DNA of 52,457 nt from Hyphomicrobiales bacterium (GTDB lineage: Bacteria > Pseudomonadota > Alphaproteobacteria > Rhizobiales > Rhizobiaceae): positions 1 through 52,457 of the forward strand of contig JAFKJY010000108.1 of NCBI GenBank assembly GCA_017305835.1, written 5' to 3'. The translations under genes and the position numbers were made by a program. The number at the start of each line of letters is the position of its first letter. The stretch's first letter is position 1. The notes below the pieces were generated by a model, which ran no database searches, was not told the origin of the DNA, and saw only the letters and a program-made list of their open reading frames with translations. Of the stretch, positions 25,890-31,939 are shown piece after piece.

Positions 25890-26102
25890 ATCTGCCTCCA
25901 TTAAAAACTGGCTGGTGTGGTGGCGACGGGTCGCCGGGGTGGTTGCACTGCGTTGCCCGATTCCTGCCGACCGGCCCGGCCCTCGCGCCGGTTCCCCTCG
26001 TCGGTGCCGGCGCTCGGGATGATCCTGCGTCCGGCGGTGTCCTCAGGCGGTAAAGCGGCCTCGTGGATGGTTGGTCCGGTATTGTCCTTTCATGCGCGCG
26101 TC

Positions 26103-26128
26103 AACGCGCCGCAGCCCCTCTTGGTTCC
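26103..26128 (-). promoter_or_regulatory. EcfG-type promoter (general stress response)
   Basis: On the minus strand: GGAAC, 17-bp spacer, CGTT. It faces the glycine-zipper lipoprotein gene, with a leader of about 200 nt. Perfect match to the EcfG consensus. Confidence 0.65.
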
Positions 26129-26157
26129 CGTTTCGGGCGCAACCAAGGCAGAGCTTG

Positions 26158-26331
26158 TCACAAAGCGCCGAGCAGCCACAAGAGGGCGACCATGACGGCG
26201 AAGGCCAAAATCCCCAGCCTGAACCAGGCGAAGGGGCCGCGCACGGGGGCCGGCCCCGGCTCGGATGCGCGATAGTCGCCCATGGAGGCGCGGGCGGCGG
26301 TCTCGATGCGTCTCATTTCGGCAATCAGCAT
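26158..26331 (-). CDS. Small single-pass membrane protein (57 aa)
   Basis: Not recognised, but well supported as a gene: ATG 26331 has GAGGAGG (26341-26347) upstream at good spacing, the frame is 57 codons long, and its C-terminus is a clean membrane helix (RLGILAFAVMVALLWLLGAL) ending at the stop. The N-terminal half is soluble (EMRRIETAARASMGDYRASE). A near-match to the EcfG consensus on the minus strand (GGAAC-N16-CATT, 26403-26427) lies about 70 bp upstream. Probably a small stress-related inner-membrane protein. Confidence 0.7.
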   Translation of the reverse strand: MLIAEMRRIETAARASMGDYRASEPGPAPVRGPFAWFRLGILAFAVMVALLWLLGAL

Positions 26332-26473
26332 GTCGGGCTACCTCCTCGGCGGTCCGGCTCGACCTGGCGAAGCGGACCGGGAAACTGATTTCTGCGGGGA
26401 CAAATGCACCGGGCGGCGGTCGGTTCCGCCTGACGCCGCCCGGCGCCGCTGCGAACATTTTTTGCAAAGGCAT

Positions 26474-26498
26474 GGAACTTCCGGAGGGCTGCGCCGTT
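26474..26498 (+). promoter_or_regulatory. EcfG-type promoter with no downstream protein gene
   Basis: GGAAC (26474-26478), 16-bp spacer, CGTT (26495-26498): a perfect match to the EcfG consensus. It points into a gap that contains no credible plus-strand reading frame but ends in an intrinsic terminator at 26605-26632. Confidence 0.75.
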
Positions 26499-26504
26499 TT
26501 CAGG

Positions 26505-26632
26505 CTGCTAGGCGCCGGCCGCCCCACCCCCTCCGAACGCCCCCCCAAGAGGCGGCCGGTCGCCAGCTCAGAAGGCCCGATCCCCTCAAGCCTTCCACCT
26601 GAACAGCCGGCTCCGTGCCGGCTTTCTTTTTT
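26505..26632 (+). ncRNA. Candidate stress-induced small RNA with C-rich loops (GsrN-like)
   Basis: The transcript expected from the EcfG promoter at 26474 would be about 128 nt. Hairpin 1: GGCGCCGGCCGCC (26511-26523) pairs with GGCGGCCGG-T-CGCC (26551-26564), 13 bp with one bulge, and exposes a 27-nt loop containing CCACCCCCTCC and CGCCCCCCCAAG. Hairpin 2: GAAGGC (26571-26576) with GCCTTC (26590-26595), loop containing TCCCCTC. Hairpin 3: AGCCGGC (26605-26611) with GCCGGCT (26617-26623), then TTCTTTTTTT, a textbook terminator. There is no ATG inside. C-rich loops of this kind pair with Shine-Dalgarno regions. Caulobacter GsrN, an EcfG-dependent small RNA, has a C-rich targeting loop, and homologues near ecfG loci have been described, so this may be its counterpart. 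Confidence 0.72.
26605..26632 (+). terminator. Intrinsic terminator of the candidate small RNA
   Basis: Seven-bp perfect stem AGCCGGC / GCCGGCT with a TCCGT loop, followed by a nine-of-ten T tract. No plus-strand protein gene precedes it within 1 kb. Confidence 0.88.
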
Positions 26633-26658
26633 TCGGAATTGCGATTTGGTGGCGGCGT

Positions 26659-26826
26659 TCAGCCGATGCGGGCGAGCAGGCCGTGCAGCAGCGCGACCAC
26701 CAGCAGGGCGAGGAAGAGGAAGAACAGGTACTGCGCGATGCCGGCCGACGCGCCGGCGAAGCCGGCGAAGGCAAAGGGTGCGGTGCCGGCGGTGGCCGCA
26801 GCCAGCGCCAGGGTGGCGATGCGCAT
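26659..26826 (-). CDS. DUF1328-like small membrane protein
   Basis: Protein of 55 residues starting at ATG 26826 with GAGGAGG 5 nt upstream. The second half GFAGASAGIAQYLFFLFLALLVVALL matches the GFGGIAGAAAGIAKILFFIF pattern of the DUF1328/UPF0391 (YtjA) family; the N-terminal third looks like a first membrane helix or signal sequence. YtjA-type proteins are often stress-induced, which suits the neighbourhood. Function unknown. Confidence 0.85.
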   Translation of the reverse strand: MRIATLALAAATAGTAPFAFAGFAGASAGIAQYLFFLFLALLVVALLHGLLARIG

Positions 26827-26961
26827 GTAAGCCTCCTCGTGGCGACCGCCGGCAGGCCGGCGCGACGCTTTGCGCAATTCAGGCCGGCCACCGCCGCGGG
26901 GCCGCGCCGTCACGCAATGTCAGGCGGGACGGCCGCTCCGGCCGCCCCGAAATGGGCCGGC

Positions 26962-27756
26962 TCAGGCCGCCGCGCGGGCCTGGCGGTCGAAGAACAGCGC
27001 CTGGCTGATCAGCGCCTTCACCATGTCCGGGTTGAACGGCTTGGTGACGAGGAAGGTCGGCTCTGGGCGCTCGCCCGTCAGCAGCCTCTCGGGGAAGGCG
27101 GTGATGAAGATCACAGGCACCGGCGTCATGGTCAGGATCTCGTTGACGGCGTCGATGCCGGAGCTTCCGTCGGCGAGCTGGATGTCGGCCAGCACCATCT
27201 TCGGGCGCTTCTGGGAAAACAGCTTGGTCGCCTCCGAATGGGTGCGCGCGGTGCCGACGACGCGGTGGCCGAGGCTCTCGACCATTTCCTCGATGTCCAT
27301 CGCGATCAGCGGCTCGTCCTCGATGATGAGCACGTCGGTCGCGACCTGGCGGGAGATCTCGGCGCTGGCCTCCTGGATCAAGGCGGAGAATTCCCGCTCG
27401 TCGACCTGCAGCACCTCGGCGGCCTCGGCCTCGCTGAAGCCCTCGACGGCCACCAGCAGGAAGGCCTGGCGGGCGCGCGGCGCAATCGCGCCGAGATTGG
27501 CCTGGGCGCTGCGCTCCCACGGGATGTCCGACGGCCCCTCGGGGATGCGCATGTTCACCGAGGTGAACAGCCTGGCGAAGATCTGGTAGAGCGCGATCCG
27601 GTCGCTGGACGCCTTCGGAAAGATGCCCGTGTCGGCGATGAGGGCCTCGAGCATGGCGGCTACCATTGCGTCGCCGCTGGTCTGCGAACCGGAAACGGCG
27701 CGCGAGAACCGGCGCAGGTAGGGAAGATGCGGCGCAATCGCTGCGGACAAACTCAT
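26962..27756 (-). CDS. phyR: General stress anti-anti-sigma response regulator PhyR
   Basis: Master switch of the alphaproteobacterial general stress response. The 264-residue protein has an N-terminal EcfG-like sigma domain (about 1-135) that mimics the sigma factor, and a C-terminal receiver (about 140-255) with acidic residues in IIEDEPL, phospho-acceptor D191 (VLADIQLADG), T219 and K239 (VTKPF). When phosphorylated it captures NepR and frees EcfG. ATG 27756 is chosen from domain extent. It diverges from nepR-ecfG; each side has its own perfect EcfG promoter, giving positive feedback. Confidence 0.97.
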   Translation of the reverse strand: MSLSAAIAPHLPYLRRFSRAVSGSQTSGDAMVAAMLEALIADTGIFPKASSDRIALYQIFARLFTSVNMRIPEGPSDIPWERSAQANLGAIAPRARQAFLLVAVEGFSEAEAAEVLQVDEREFSALIQEASAEISRQVATDVLIIEDEPLIAMDIEEMVESLGHRVVGTARTHSEATKLFSQKRPKMVLADIQLADGSSGIDAVNEILTMTPVPVIFITAFPERLLTGERPEPTFLVTKPFNPDMVKALISQALFFDRQARAAA

Positions 27757-27831
27757 GATAGGAAGGTCTCCCTGAAAAGAACGAATACCCCGGCGGCAGG
27801 AGCCCCCGCGGTCCTGCCAAATTCGGACGAT

Positions 27832-27856
27832 AACGCAGGGTGCGCGCATTGGTTCC
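27832..27856 (-). promoter_or_regulatory. EcfG-type promoter of phyR
   Basis: Minus strand GGAAC (27856-27852), 16-bp spacer, CGTT (27835-27832). The start codon of phyR is about 76 bp downstream. Confidence 0.88.
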
Positions 27857-27865
27857 ATTTTTTTC

Positions 27866-27890
27866 GGAACCTTTCGCAGCAACGCGCGTT
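27866..27890 (+). promoter_or_regulatory. EcfG-type promoter of nepR-ecfG
   Basis: GGAAC (27866-27870), 16-bp spacer, CGTT (27887-27890), only 9 bp from the -35 element of the divergent phyR promoter. It gives nepR a leader of about 135 nt. Confidence 0.88.
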
Positions 27891-28031
27891 TCTGGCCCCA
27901 AGGCGGCATGGGAGGACGCGGGCGCGCGCCCGTTCCTTTCAAGGACAGAGGGCCTTTCAAGGACACCGGGTCCGGGGGACGAGCGGACCGGCCGGCATGG
28001 GACAGGCGAGACAGGGGCAAGGACAGCAAGG

Positions 28032-28247
28032 ATGACAGGCATGAAACCGGCCGCAGGCCGCGGTTCCACGAGCGGAGGCGGCGGCAAGCCCGAAGGCCTC
28101 GGCCCGACCTCCGAGATCGGGCGCAAGCTGAAGCAGTATTACGACGAGCTGGTGTCCGACGACGTGCCGGACCGCATCATGGAGCTGATGCGCAAGCTGG
28201 AGACCAGCGAGAAATCCGAACCGGAAACGCCCAAGGGTGGCCGATGA
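28032..28247 (+). CDS. nepR: Anti-sigma factor NepR
   Basis: Small anti-sigma factor of EcfG, 71 residues. The conserved two-helix core is IGRKLKQYYDELVSDDVPDR (about 29-48) followed by IMELMRKLE; tails are disordered and Gly/Ser/Pro/Glu-rich as in other NepR proteins. ATG 28032 is taken; ATG 28041 is also possible because AAGGA lies upstream of it. The stop overlaps the ecfG start (ATGA), so anti-sigma and sigma factor are made in fixed ratio. Confidence 0.94.
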   Translation: MTGMKPAAGRGSTSGGGGKPEGLGPTSEIGRKLKQYYDELVSDDVPDRIMELMRKLETSEKSEPETPKGGR

Positions 28248-28792
28248 GCGAACCAGCCGCCTTCCGCGACGATCTCGTCAGGACGATCCCCAGCCTGCGG
28301 GCCTTCGCCATCTCGCTGGCGCAGAACAACGATCGCGCCGACGACCTGGTGCAGGAAACGCTCGTCAAGGCGTGGGACAAGCAGTCGTCCTTCCAGCTCG
28401 GGACCAACCTCAAGGCGTGGCTGTTCACCATCCTGCGCAACGAGTTCTACTCGCAGATGCGCAAGCGCGGCCGCGAGGTGCAGGACAGCGACGGGCTGCT
28501 GACGGCGAGCGTGGCGATCCATCCCGGCCAGCAGGGCTCGGTCGACCTCAAGGACTTCCGCAAGGCCCTCGAGACCCTGCCGGAGGACCAGCGCGAGGCG
28601 ATCATCCTGATCGGCGCCTCGGGCTTCTCCTACGAGGAGGCGGCCGAGATCTGCGGCTGCGCGGTCGGCACGATCAAGAGCCGGGTGAGCCGCGCCCGCA
28701 CGCGGCTGCAGGACATACTCGGCATCGAGGGCGACGGCGACTTCGGTCCCGACGCGATCTCGGCCCAGGTGCTCGGCTCGACGGCTGCGTAG
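28244..28792 (+). CDS. ecfG: General stress ECF sigma factor EcfG
   Basis: ECF15-type sigma factor of 182 residues. Region 2 (about 10-75) contains DDLVQETLVKAWDK and LKAWLFTILRNEFYSQMRKR; region 4 (about 110-165) contains LPEDQREAIILIGASGFSYEEAAEICGCAVGTIKSRVSRAR. It directs RNA polymerase to GGAAC-N16/17-CGTT promoters, seven perfect copies of which I find in this window, including its own. Start fixed by the ATGA overlap with nepR. A RIME1-like element follows. Confidence 0.96.
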   Translation: MSEPAAFRDDLVRTIPSLRAFAISLAQNNDRADDLVQETLVKAWDKQSSFQLGTNLKAWLFTILRNEFYSQMRKRGREVQDSDGLLTASVAIHPGQQGSVDLKDFRKALETLPEDQREAIILIGASGFSYEEAAEICGCAVGTIKSRVSRARTRLQDILGIEGDGDFGPDAISAQVLGSTAA

Positions 28793-28842
28793 GGCCTACG
28801 GCGCGAACCCAGGCGGTCCGCGCCCGATCCTTTCCGAAGATG

Positions 28843-28950
28843 CTAGAGCGGTTCAAGTTCTCACAGAATCGGTAGAACCGCTCTATCTCTTTGTATTTGC
28901 CGCATTTCCGGACGCAAAACCGCTTCGCACTTTTGCTGGAAATGCTCTAG
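28843..28950. repeat. RIME1-like mosaic element (108 bp)
   Basis: Bounded by CTAGAGC (28843-28849) and GCTCTAG (28944-28950). Two palindromes lie inside: TAGAGCGGTTC (28844-28854) with GAACCGCTCTA (28875-28885), and GCATTTCC (28902-28909) with GGAAATGC (28938-28945). Length and two-palindrome layout fit the RIME1 elements described in rhizobia. It lies between the convergent ecfG and receiver genes. Confidence 0.75.
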
Positions 28951-28963
28951 GGAGGCCGGCGGC

Positions 28964-29395
28964 TCAGCCGGCCATGCGGCGGCGCGCCACGGCGCGGCCC
29001 AGCGCCTCGACGAGGTCGCCGCCCGCATAGGGCTTGCCGATCACGGCGATGCCGGGAAACTCGTCGAAGATCTCGTGCCGGTCGACATAGCCGGTGGCGA
29101 AGACGAAGGGCATGCCGTTCTCCTTCAGCCGGCGGGCGGCTTCCACGGTCGGCACGCCGCGCAGCATGACGTCGATCACCGCGGCGTCGTGGGCGTCCGC
29201 CTGGACGCCGCCTTCGCCGAGCTGCGACAGGTCGTGCACCACCGTCACGTCGGCGGCGCCGGCATCGCGGCAGATCTGCTCCACGTCGAGCGCGATCAGC
29301 GCCTCGTCTTCAAGCAGCAGCACGCGCAGTCCGTTGAGCGGCAGTTCGGACAAACAGGAATCCCCCGTGAAAAAGGCCTCGCATCTTTCACCCAT
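28964..29395 (-). CDS. Single-domain response regulator
   Basis: A stand-alone receiver domain of about 143 residues: acidic residues in LLLEDEALIALD, phospho-acceptor in AVIDVMLRG, FATGYVDR after strand 4 and IGKPY with the invariant lysine. No output domain follows. The FAT-G motif resembles the alphaproteobacterial single-domain receivers that relay phosphate into the PhyR pathway, and its place next to ecfG supports this (inference). Start uncertain: ATG 29395 gives the full frame, but TTG 29353 has a better ribosome-binding site (GGGGGA) and begins closer to the domain. Confidence 0.85.
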   Translation of the reverse strand: MGERCEAFFTGDSCLSELPLNGLRVLLLEDEALIALDVEQICRDAGAADVTVVHDLSQLGEGGVQADAHDAAVIDVMLRGVPTVEAARRLKENGMPFVFATGYVDRHEIFDEFPGIAVIGKPYAGGDLVEALGRAVARRRMAG

Positions 29396-29589
29396 TGATG
29401 TCAGCCCGGACCGTCGCTGTCCTTAACATATGAGAGGTGCGGACGGCGATCGCGGCGGATGCGCATGCGCGCGGGCGCGGCGGCGAGGACAGCCCGGCCG
29501 GCCGTGATTTTCCGGCTGGACTCGGGCCGGCAAAGGCATTTTCATGATGGCGGTTCCCGACCCTCGCGGCAGCGGCGGAACCCGCGGGC

Positions 29590-29614
29590 GGAACCGAACG
29601 CGCTCCGCCCTGTT
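29590..29614 (+). promoter_or_regulatory. Near-consensus EcfG promoter ahead of the DUF883 gene
   Basis: GGAAC (29590-29594), 16-bp spacer, TGTT (29611-29614): one mismatch in the -10 element. Start codon of the DUF883-like gene is 31 bp downstream. Confidence 0.5.
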
Positions 29615-29644
29615 GATGAGGGTCCGCAACCAGAGGAGTGTTTC

Positions 29645-30001
29645 ATGGCCACCGCCCCCCGTCCCGGCAAGAGTGCCGCAGCCGATCCGAGAGCCGCAGG
29701 CGACCCGAAGGATACCGCGCAGGACCTCGCCGCAGACCTCGCCCTTCTGCGCGAGGACGTCGCCAAGCTCGCCGCCCAGCTCCAGGCGCTGGGCGAGCAG
29801 TCCGTCCGCACCGCGAAGCGGGCCGCCAGCGAGAAGGTCGAGCAGCTTCGCGCCCAGGGCGAGGCGGCGATGAGCGACCTGCGCGGTAATGCGGAGGAGC
29901 TGGAGGAGCAGCTCGTGGCGCGGGTGCGCGAGAAGCCCATCACCTCGCTCGCCATGGCCGCCGGCCTCGGCTACCTGCTCGCGCTGATCATGCGCCGCTG
30001 A
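29645..30001 (+). CDS. DUF883 (ElaB/YqjD-like) membrane-anchored protein
   Basis: Protein of 118 residues. A long amphipathic helical stretch with coiled-coil character (about 25-95, LALLREDVAKLAAQLQALGEQ onward) ends in one hydrophobic helix with the family ending PITSLAMAAGLGYLLALIMRR. ElaB/YqjD proteins bind ribosomes and sit on the inner membrane in stationary phase. ATG 29645 follows AGAGGAG. Five bp before the next membrane gene, likely one operon; a near-consensus EcfG promoter precedes it. Confidence 0.9.
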   Translation: MATAPRPGKSAAADPRAAGDPKDTAQDLAADLALLREDVAKLAAQLQALGEQSVRTAKRAASEKVEQLRAQGEAAMSDLRGNAEELEEQLVARVREKPITSLAMAAGLGYLLALIMRR

Positions 30002-30006
30002 CGCCC

Positions 30007-30429
30007 ATGCTGTTCAGCCTCATCGCGTCGGTCGTGACCGCCGAGGCCGCCGAGGCGGCCGGCCGGGCGCGCAGCAGCGTCGTGGCCTACGTGGCCGGCG
30101 CGATCCTCGCCGTCGCCGGCATCGGCTTCCTCGTCGGGGCCGGCTACATCGCGACCGCGCGGCGGATCGGCGACCTCGAAGCCTGCCTCGCCTTCGGCGC
30201 CGGCTTCCTGGTGCTGGCCATGCTCGTCGTCGTCATCCAGCGGCTGGTGTCGCGCATGCGCGCCCGGCAGGCGGCGGAACGGCGCCGGCGCGAGCTGGCC
30301 GAGATCGCGGCGGCCGCGACCGCCGGCATGGTAGGCTCGAAGGGCGGCGTGTTCACCGGGCTCGCCGCCTCGCTGCTGACCGGCTTCGTGCTCGGCCTCT
30401 ACCGCGAGAACAGGCGCGACCGCGACTGA
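30007..30429 (+). CDS. Small membrane protein, YqjE/phage-holin-superfamily-like
   Basis: Protein of 140 residues with two adjacent membrane helices (about 27-50 and 63-83), a highly basic cytoplasmic segment (RMRARQAAERRRRE) and a third weaker hydrophobic stretch near residue 115. In other bacteria ElaB/YqjD-type DUF883 genes are followed by yqjE-type membrane proteins, and this one lies 5 bp after a DUF883 gene. Family assignment rests on that context and layout. Confidence 0.75.
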   Translation: MLFSLIASVVTAEAAEAAGRARSSVVAYVAGAILAVAGIGFLVGAGYIATARRIGDLEACLAFGAGFLVLAMLVVVIQRLVSRMRARQAAERRRRELAEIAAAATAGMVGSKGGVFTGLAASLLTGFVLGLYRENRRDRD

Positions 30430-30531
30430 AGCGCGGTCGCGCTGTCCGGAACAAGCGGCCGGCGCGCGCATTAGTCTCACGACATCAATGGCACAGGAAG
30501 GACCGGCCCGGGCGCGGGCCGGCGCGAGGCT

Positions 30532-30771
30532 ATGGCAAACGGCGACGACAGGCAGGTTGAGCTCAATCCCGACCGGGCGAGGCAGGGCAGGCCGGGCTGG
30601 CCGGTACTGCGCGTGCTGATTGCCGGCCTCGTGCTGGTCATGATCGTGTGGGGGCTGGTCGAGATCTACGGCGCCTACATCGCCCCGCCGGCCTCCGAGC
30701 AGGTCGGCGATCCCGCCACGGTGAACCGTCCCAACGCCGTGGAAGGCAACGTTCCCGCCGACAACAACTGA
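30532..30771 (+). CDS. Small single-pass membrane protein (79 aa)
   Basis: Not recognised. A charged N-terminus (about 1-22), one membrane helix (VLRVLIAGLVLVMIVWGLVEIY, about 25-46) and a Pro/Asn-rich periplasmic tail. The sequence GGAAC-N16-CATT at 30448-30472 is one mismatch from the EcfG consensus and would place this gene in the stress regulon too. Convergent with the lipid kinase-like gene. Confidence 0.72.
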   Translation: MANGDDRQVELNPDRARQGRPGWPVLRVLIAGLVLVMIVWGLVEIYGAYIAPPASEQVGDPATVNRPNAVEGNVPADNN

Positions 30772-30788
30772 CGCGGCCGGGCCGGTCC

Positions 30789-31700
30789 TTATCCGGCTTC
30801 CTTTTCCGCCGGCAGCAGCACGTTAAGCGCGCGGGGATGGATGACGATCTCGGTGCTGGCTTCCAGCGGCAGCAATTCGCCGTCCATGGCGCACTGGAAC
30901 CCCCGGGCGGCCCGGTCGACCCGCAGCACCACGCGCGGCGCGGTGTGCATCTCGATCGCCGAATCCTGCTTCCAGCGGCCGGTGGCGATGCTGAGCAGGA
31001 TGCGCAGGATCTCGCCGCCGCGATGGGCGCGCGCGATGTAGACGCCGAGCTCGCCGCCGTCCGGCCTCGCCGCCACCGGCAGCGGGCCGTCGCCAAAGAC
31101 GTTGTTGCTCACCGACAGGCTGGAGGCCACGGTCGCGATCTCGGCCGACGGCAATTCGAGGCGGAAGCGGATGCGCGGCGGCTGCACGACGGTCGCGACC
31201 GCGGCCACCATCGAGGCGCGGATCTTGCCCGGCCGGGAGCTGTAGTTCATCTCCTCGCGGCGGCGGATCAGCTCCGAATGCATGCCGACCGAGAACTGGT
31301 GGACGAAGGGCCTGCCGTTGGCGGTGGCGATGTCGACGGCCCGCGCCTTGCCCGCGGCGAAGGCGGCGACGGCCGCCTCGAGGTCGAGCGGGATGCCGAG
31401 GCCGCGGGCGAAGAGGTTCATCGTGCCTGCCGGCAGGATGGCGAGCGCCTTGCCGGAGCCCATCAGCGCGGCGGCCGCGGACGAGATCGTGCCGTCGCCG
31501 CCGCCGGCCATCACCACGTCGATGTCGGGCGCCTGCGCGGCCTCGGCCAAAGCGTCGGCCACGGCGTCGCCCTCGACGAGGCGGAAGCGCGCCTGATGGC
31601 CGGCCGCTTCGAGCGTCCGGCGGGCGGCGTCGGCGAAGGCCTCGACGTCCATCGTCCGCAAGGTCCCGCCGCCGCGGTTGAGCACGCCCTGGAAGCGCAT
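30789..31700 (-). CDS. Diacylglycerol kinase-family lipid kinase
   Basis: DagK/YegS-type kinase domain of 303 residues. The glycine-rich nucleotide motif GGGDGTISS is near residue 65, followed by LPAGTMNLFARGLGIP, the family's second signature, and a C-terminal beta-sandwich domain. The usual first strand is short and begins after MRFQGVLNRGGGT, so the N-terminus is compact. ATG 31700 has GGAAAGGA upstream. It would phosphorylate a lipid or sphingoid-type substrate, unknown here. A perfect EcfG promoter lies about 75 bp upstream. Confidence 0.87.
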   Translation of the reverse strand: MRFQGVLNRGGGTLRTMDVEAFADAARRTLEAAGHQARFRLVEGDAVADALAEAAQAPDIDVVMAGGGDGTISSAAAALMGSGKALAILPAGTMNLFARGLGIPLDLEAAVAAFAAGKARAVDIATANGRPFVHQFSVGMHSELIRRREEMNYSSRPGKIRASMVAAVATVVQPPRIRFRLELPSAEIATVASSLSVSNNVFGDGPLPVAARPDGGELGVYIARAHRGGEILRILLSIATGRWKQDSAIEMHTAPRVVLRVDRAARGFQCAMDGELLPLEASTEIVIHPRALNVLLPAEKEAG

Positions 31701-31773
31701 GTCACGTCCTTTCCGGTGGCCGTTGCACGCCGGCGCGGGCGCGGCCGCGCGCGTTTGCCGCGCAGCCGGCGGA

Positions 31774-31798
31774 AACGTCACGGCGGTGCTTTCGTTCC
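31774..31798 (-). promoter_or_regulatory. EcfG-type promoter of the lipid kinase gene
   Basis: Minus strand GGAAC (31798-31794), 16-bp spacer, CGTT (31777-31774). Perfect consensus. Confidence 0.82.
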
Positions 31799-31823
31799 CG
31801 CAGCGGAAACCTGCCGCGGAACC

Positions 31824-31848
31824 GGAACCAGATGTGGGCAAGCACGTT
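31824..31848 (+). promoter_or_regulatory. EcfG-type promoter of the PRC-barrel gene
   Basis: GGAAC (31824-31828), 16-bp spacer, CGTT (31845-31848), perfect consensus. Divergent from the lipid kinase promoter, with 25 bp between the two -35 elements. Confidence 0.85.
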
Positions 31849-31939
31849 GTCCGATGCGAGGCCGCACCCTCGCCTTCCCTGTCACGTTCGGATGAGGGCG
31901 CGGCCGTGCACCAGGAATAATGCACAAGGAGATGGTAAC

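Noticed and set aside
26090..26548. 152-codon minus-strand frame over the small-RNA and 57-aa gene region
   Set aside because: Low-complexity, no ribosome-binding site, and it conflicts with the better-supported 57-aa gene, which is in another frame.
29533..29557. GGAAC-N16-CCTT on the minus strand as promoter of the single-domain receiver
   Set aside because: Mismatch at a key -10 base and about 140 bp from the gene; too weak to list.
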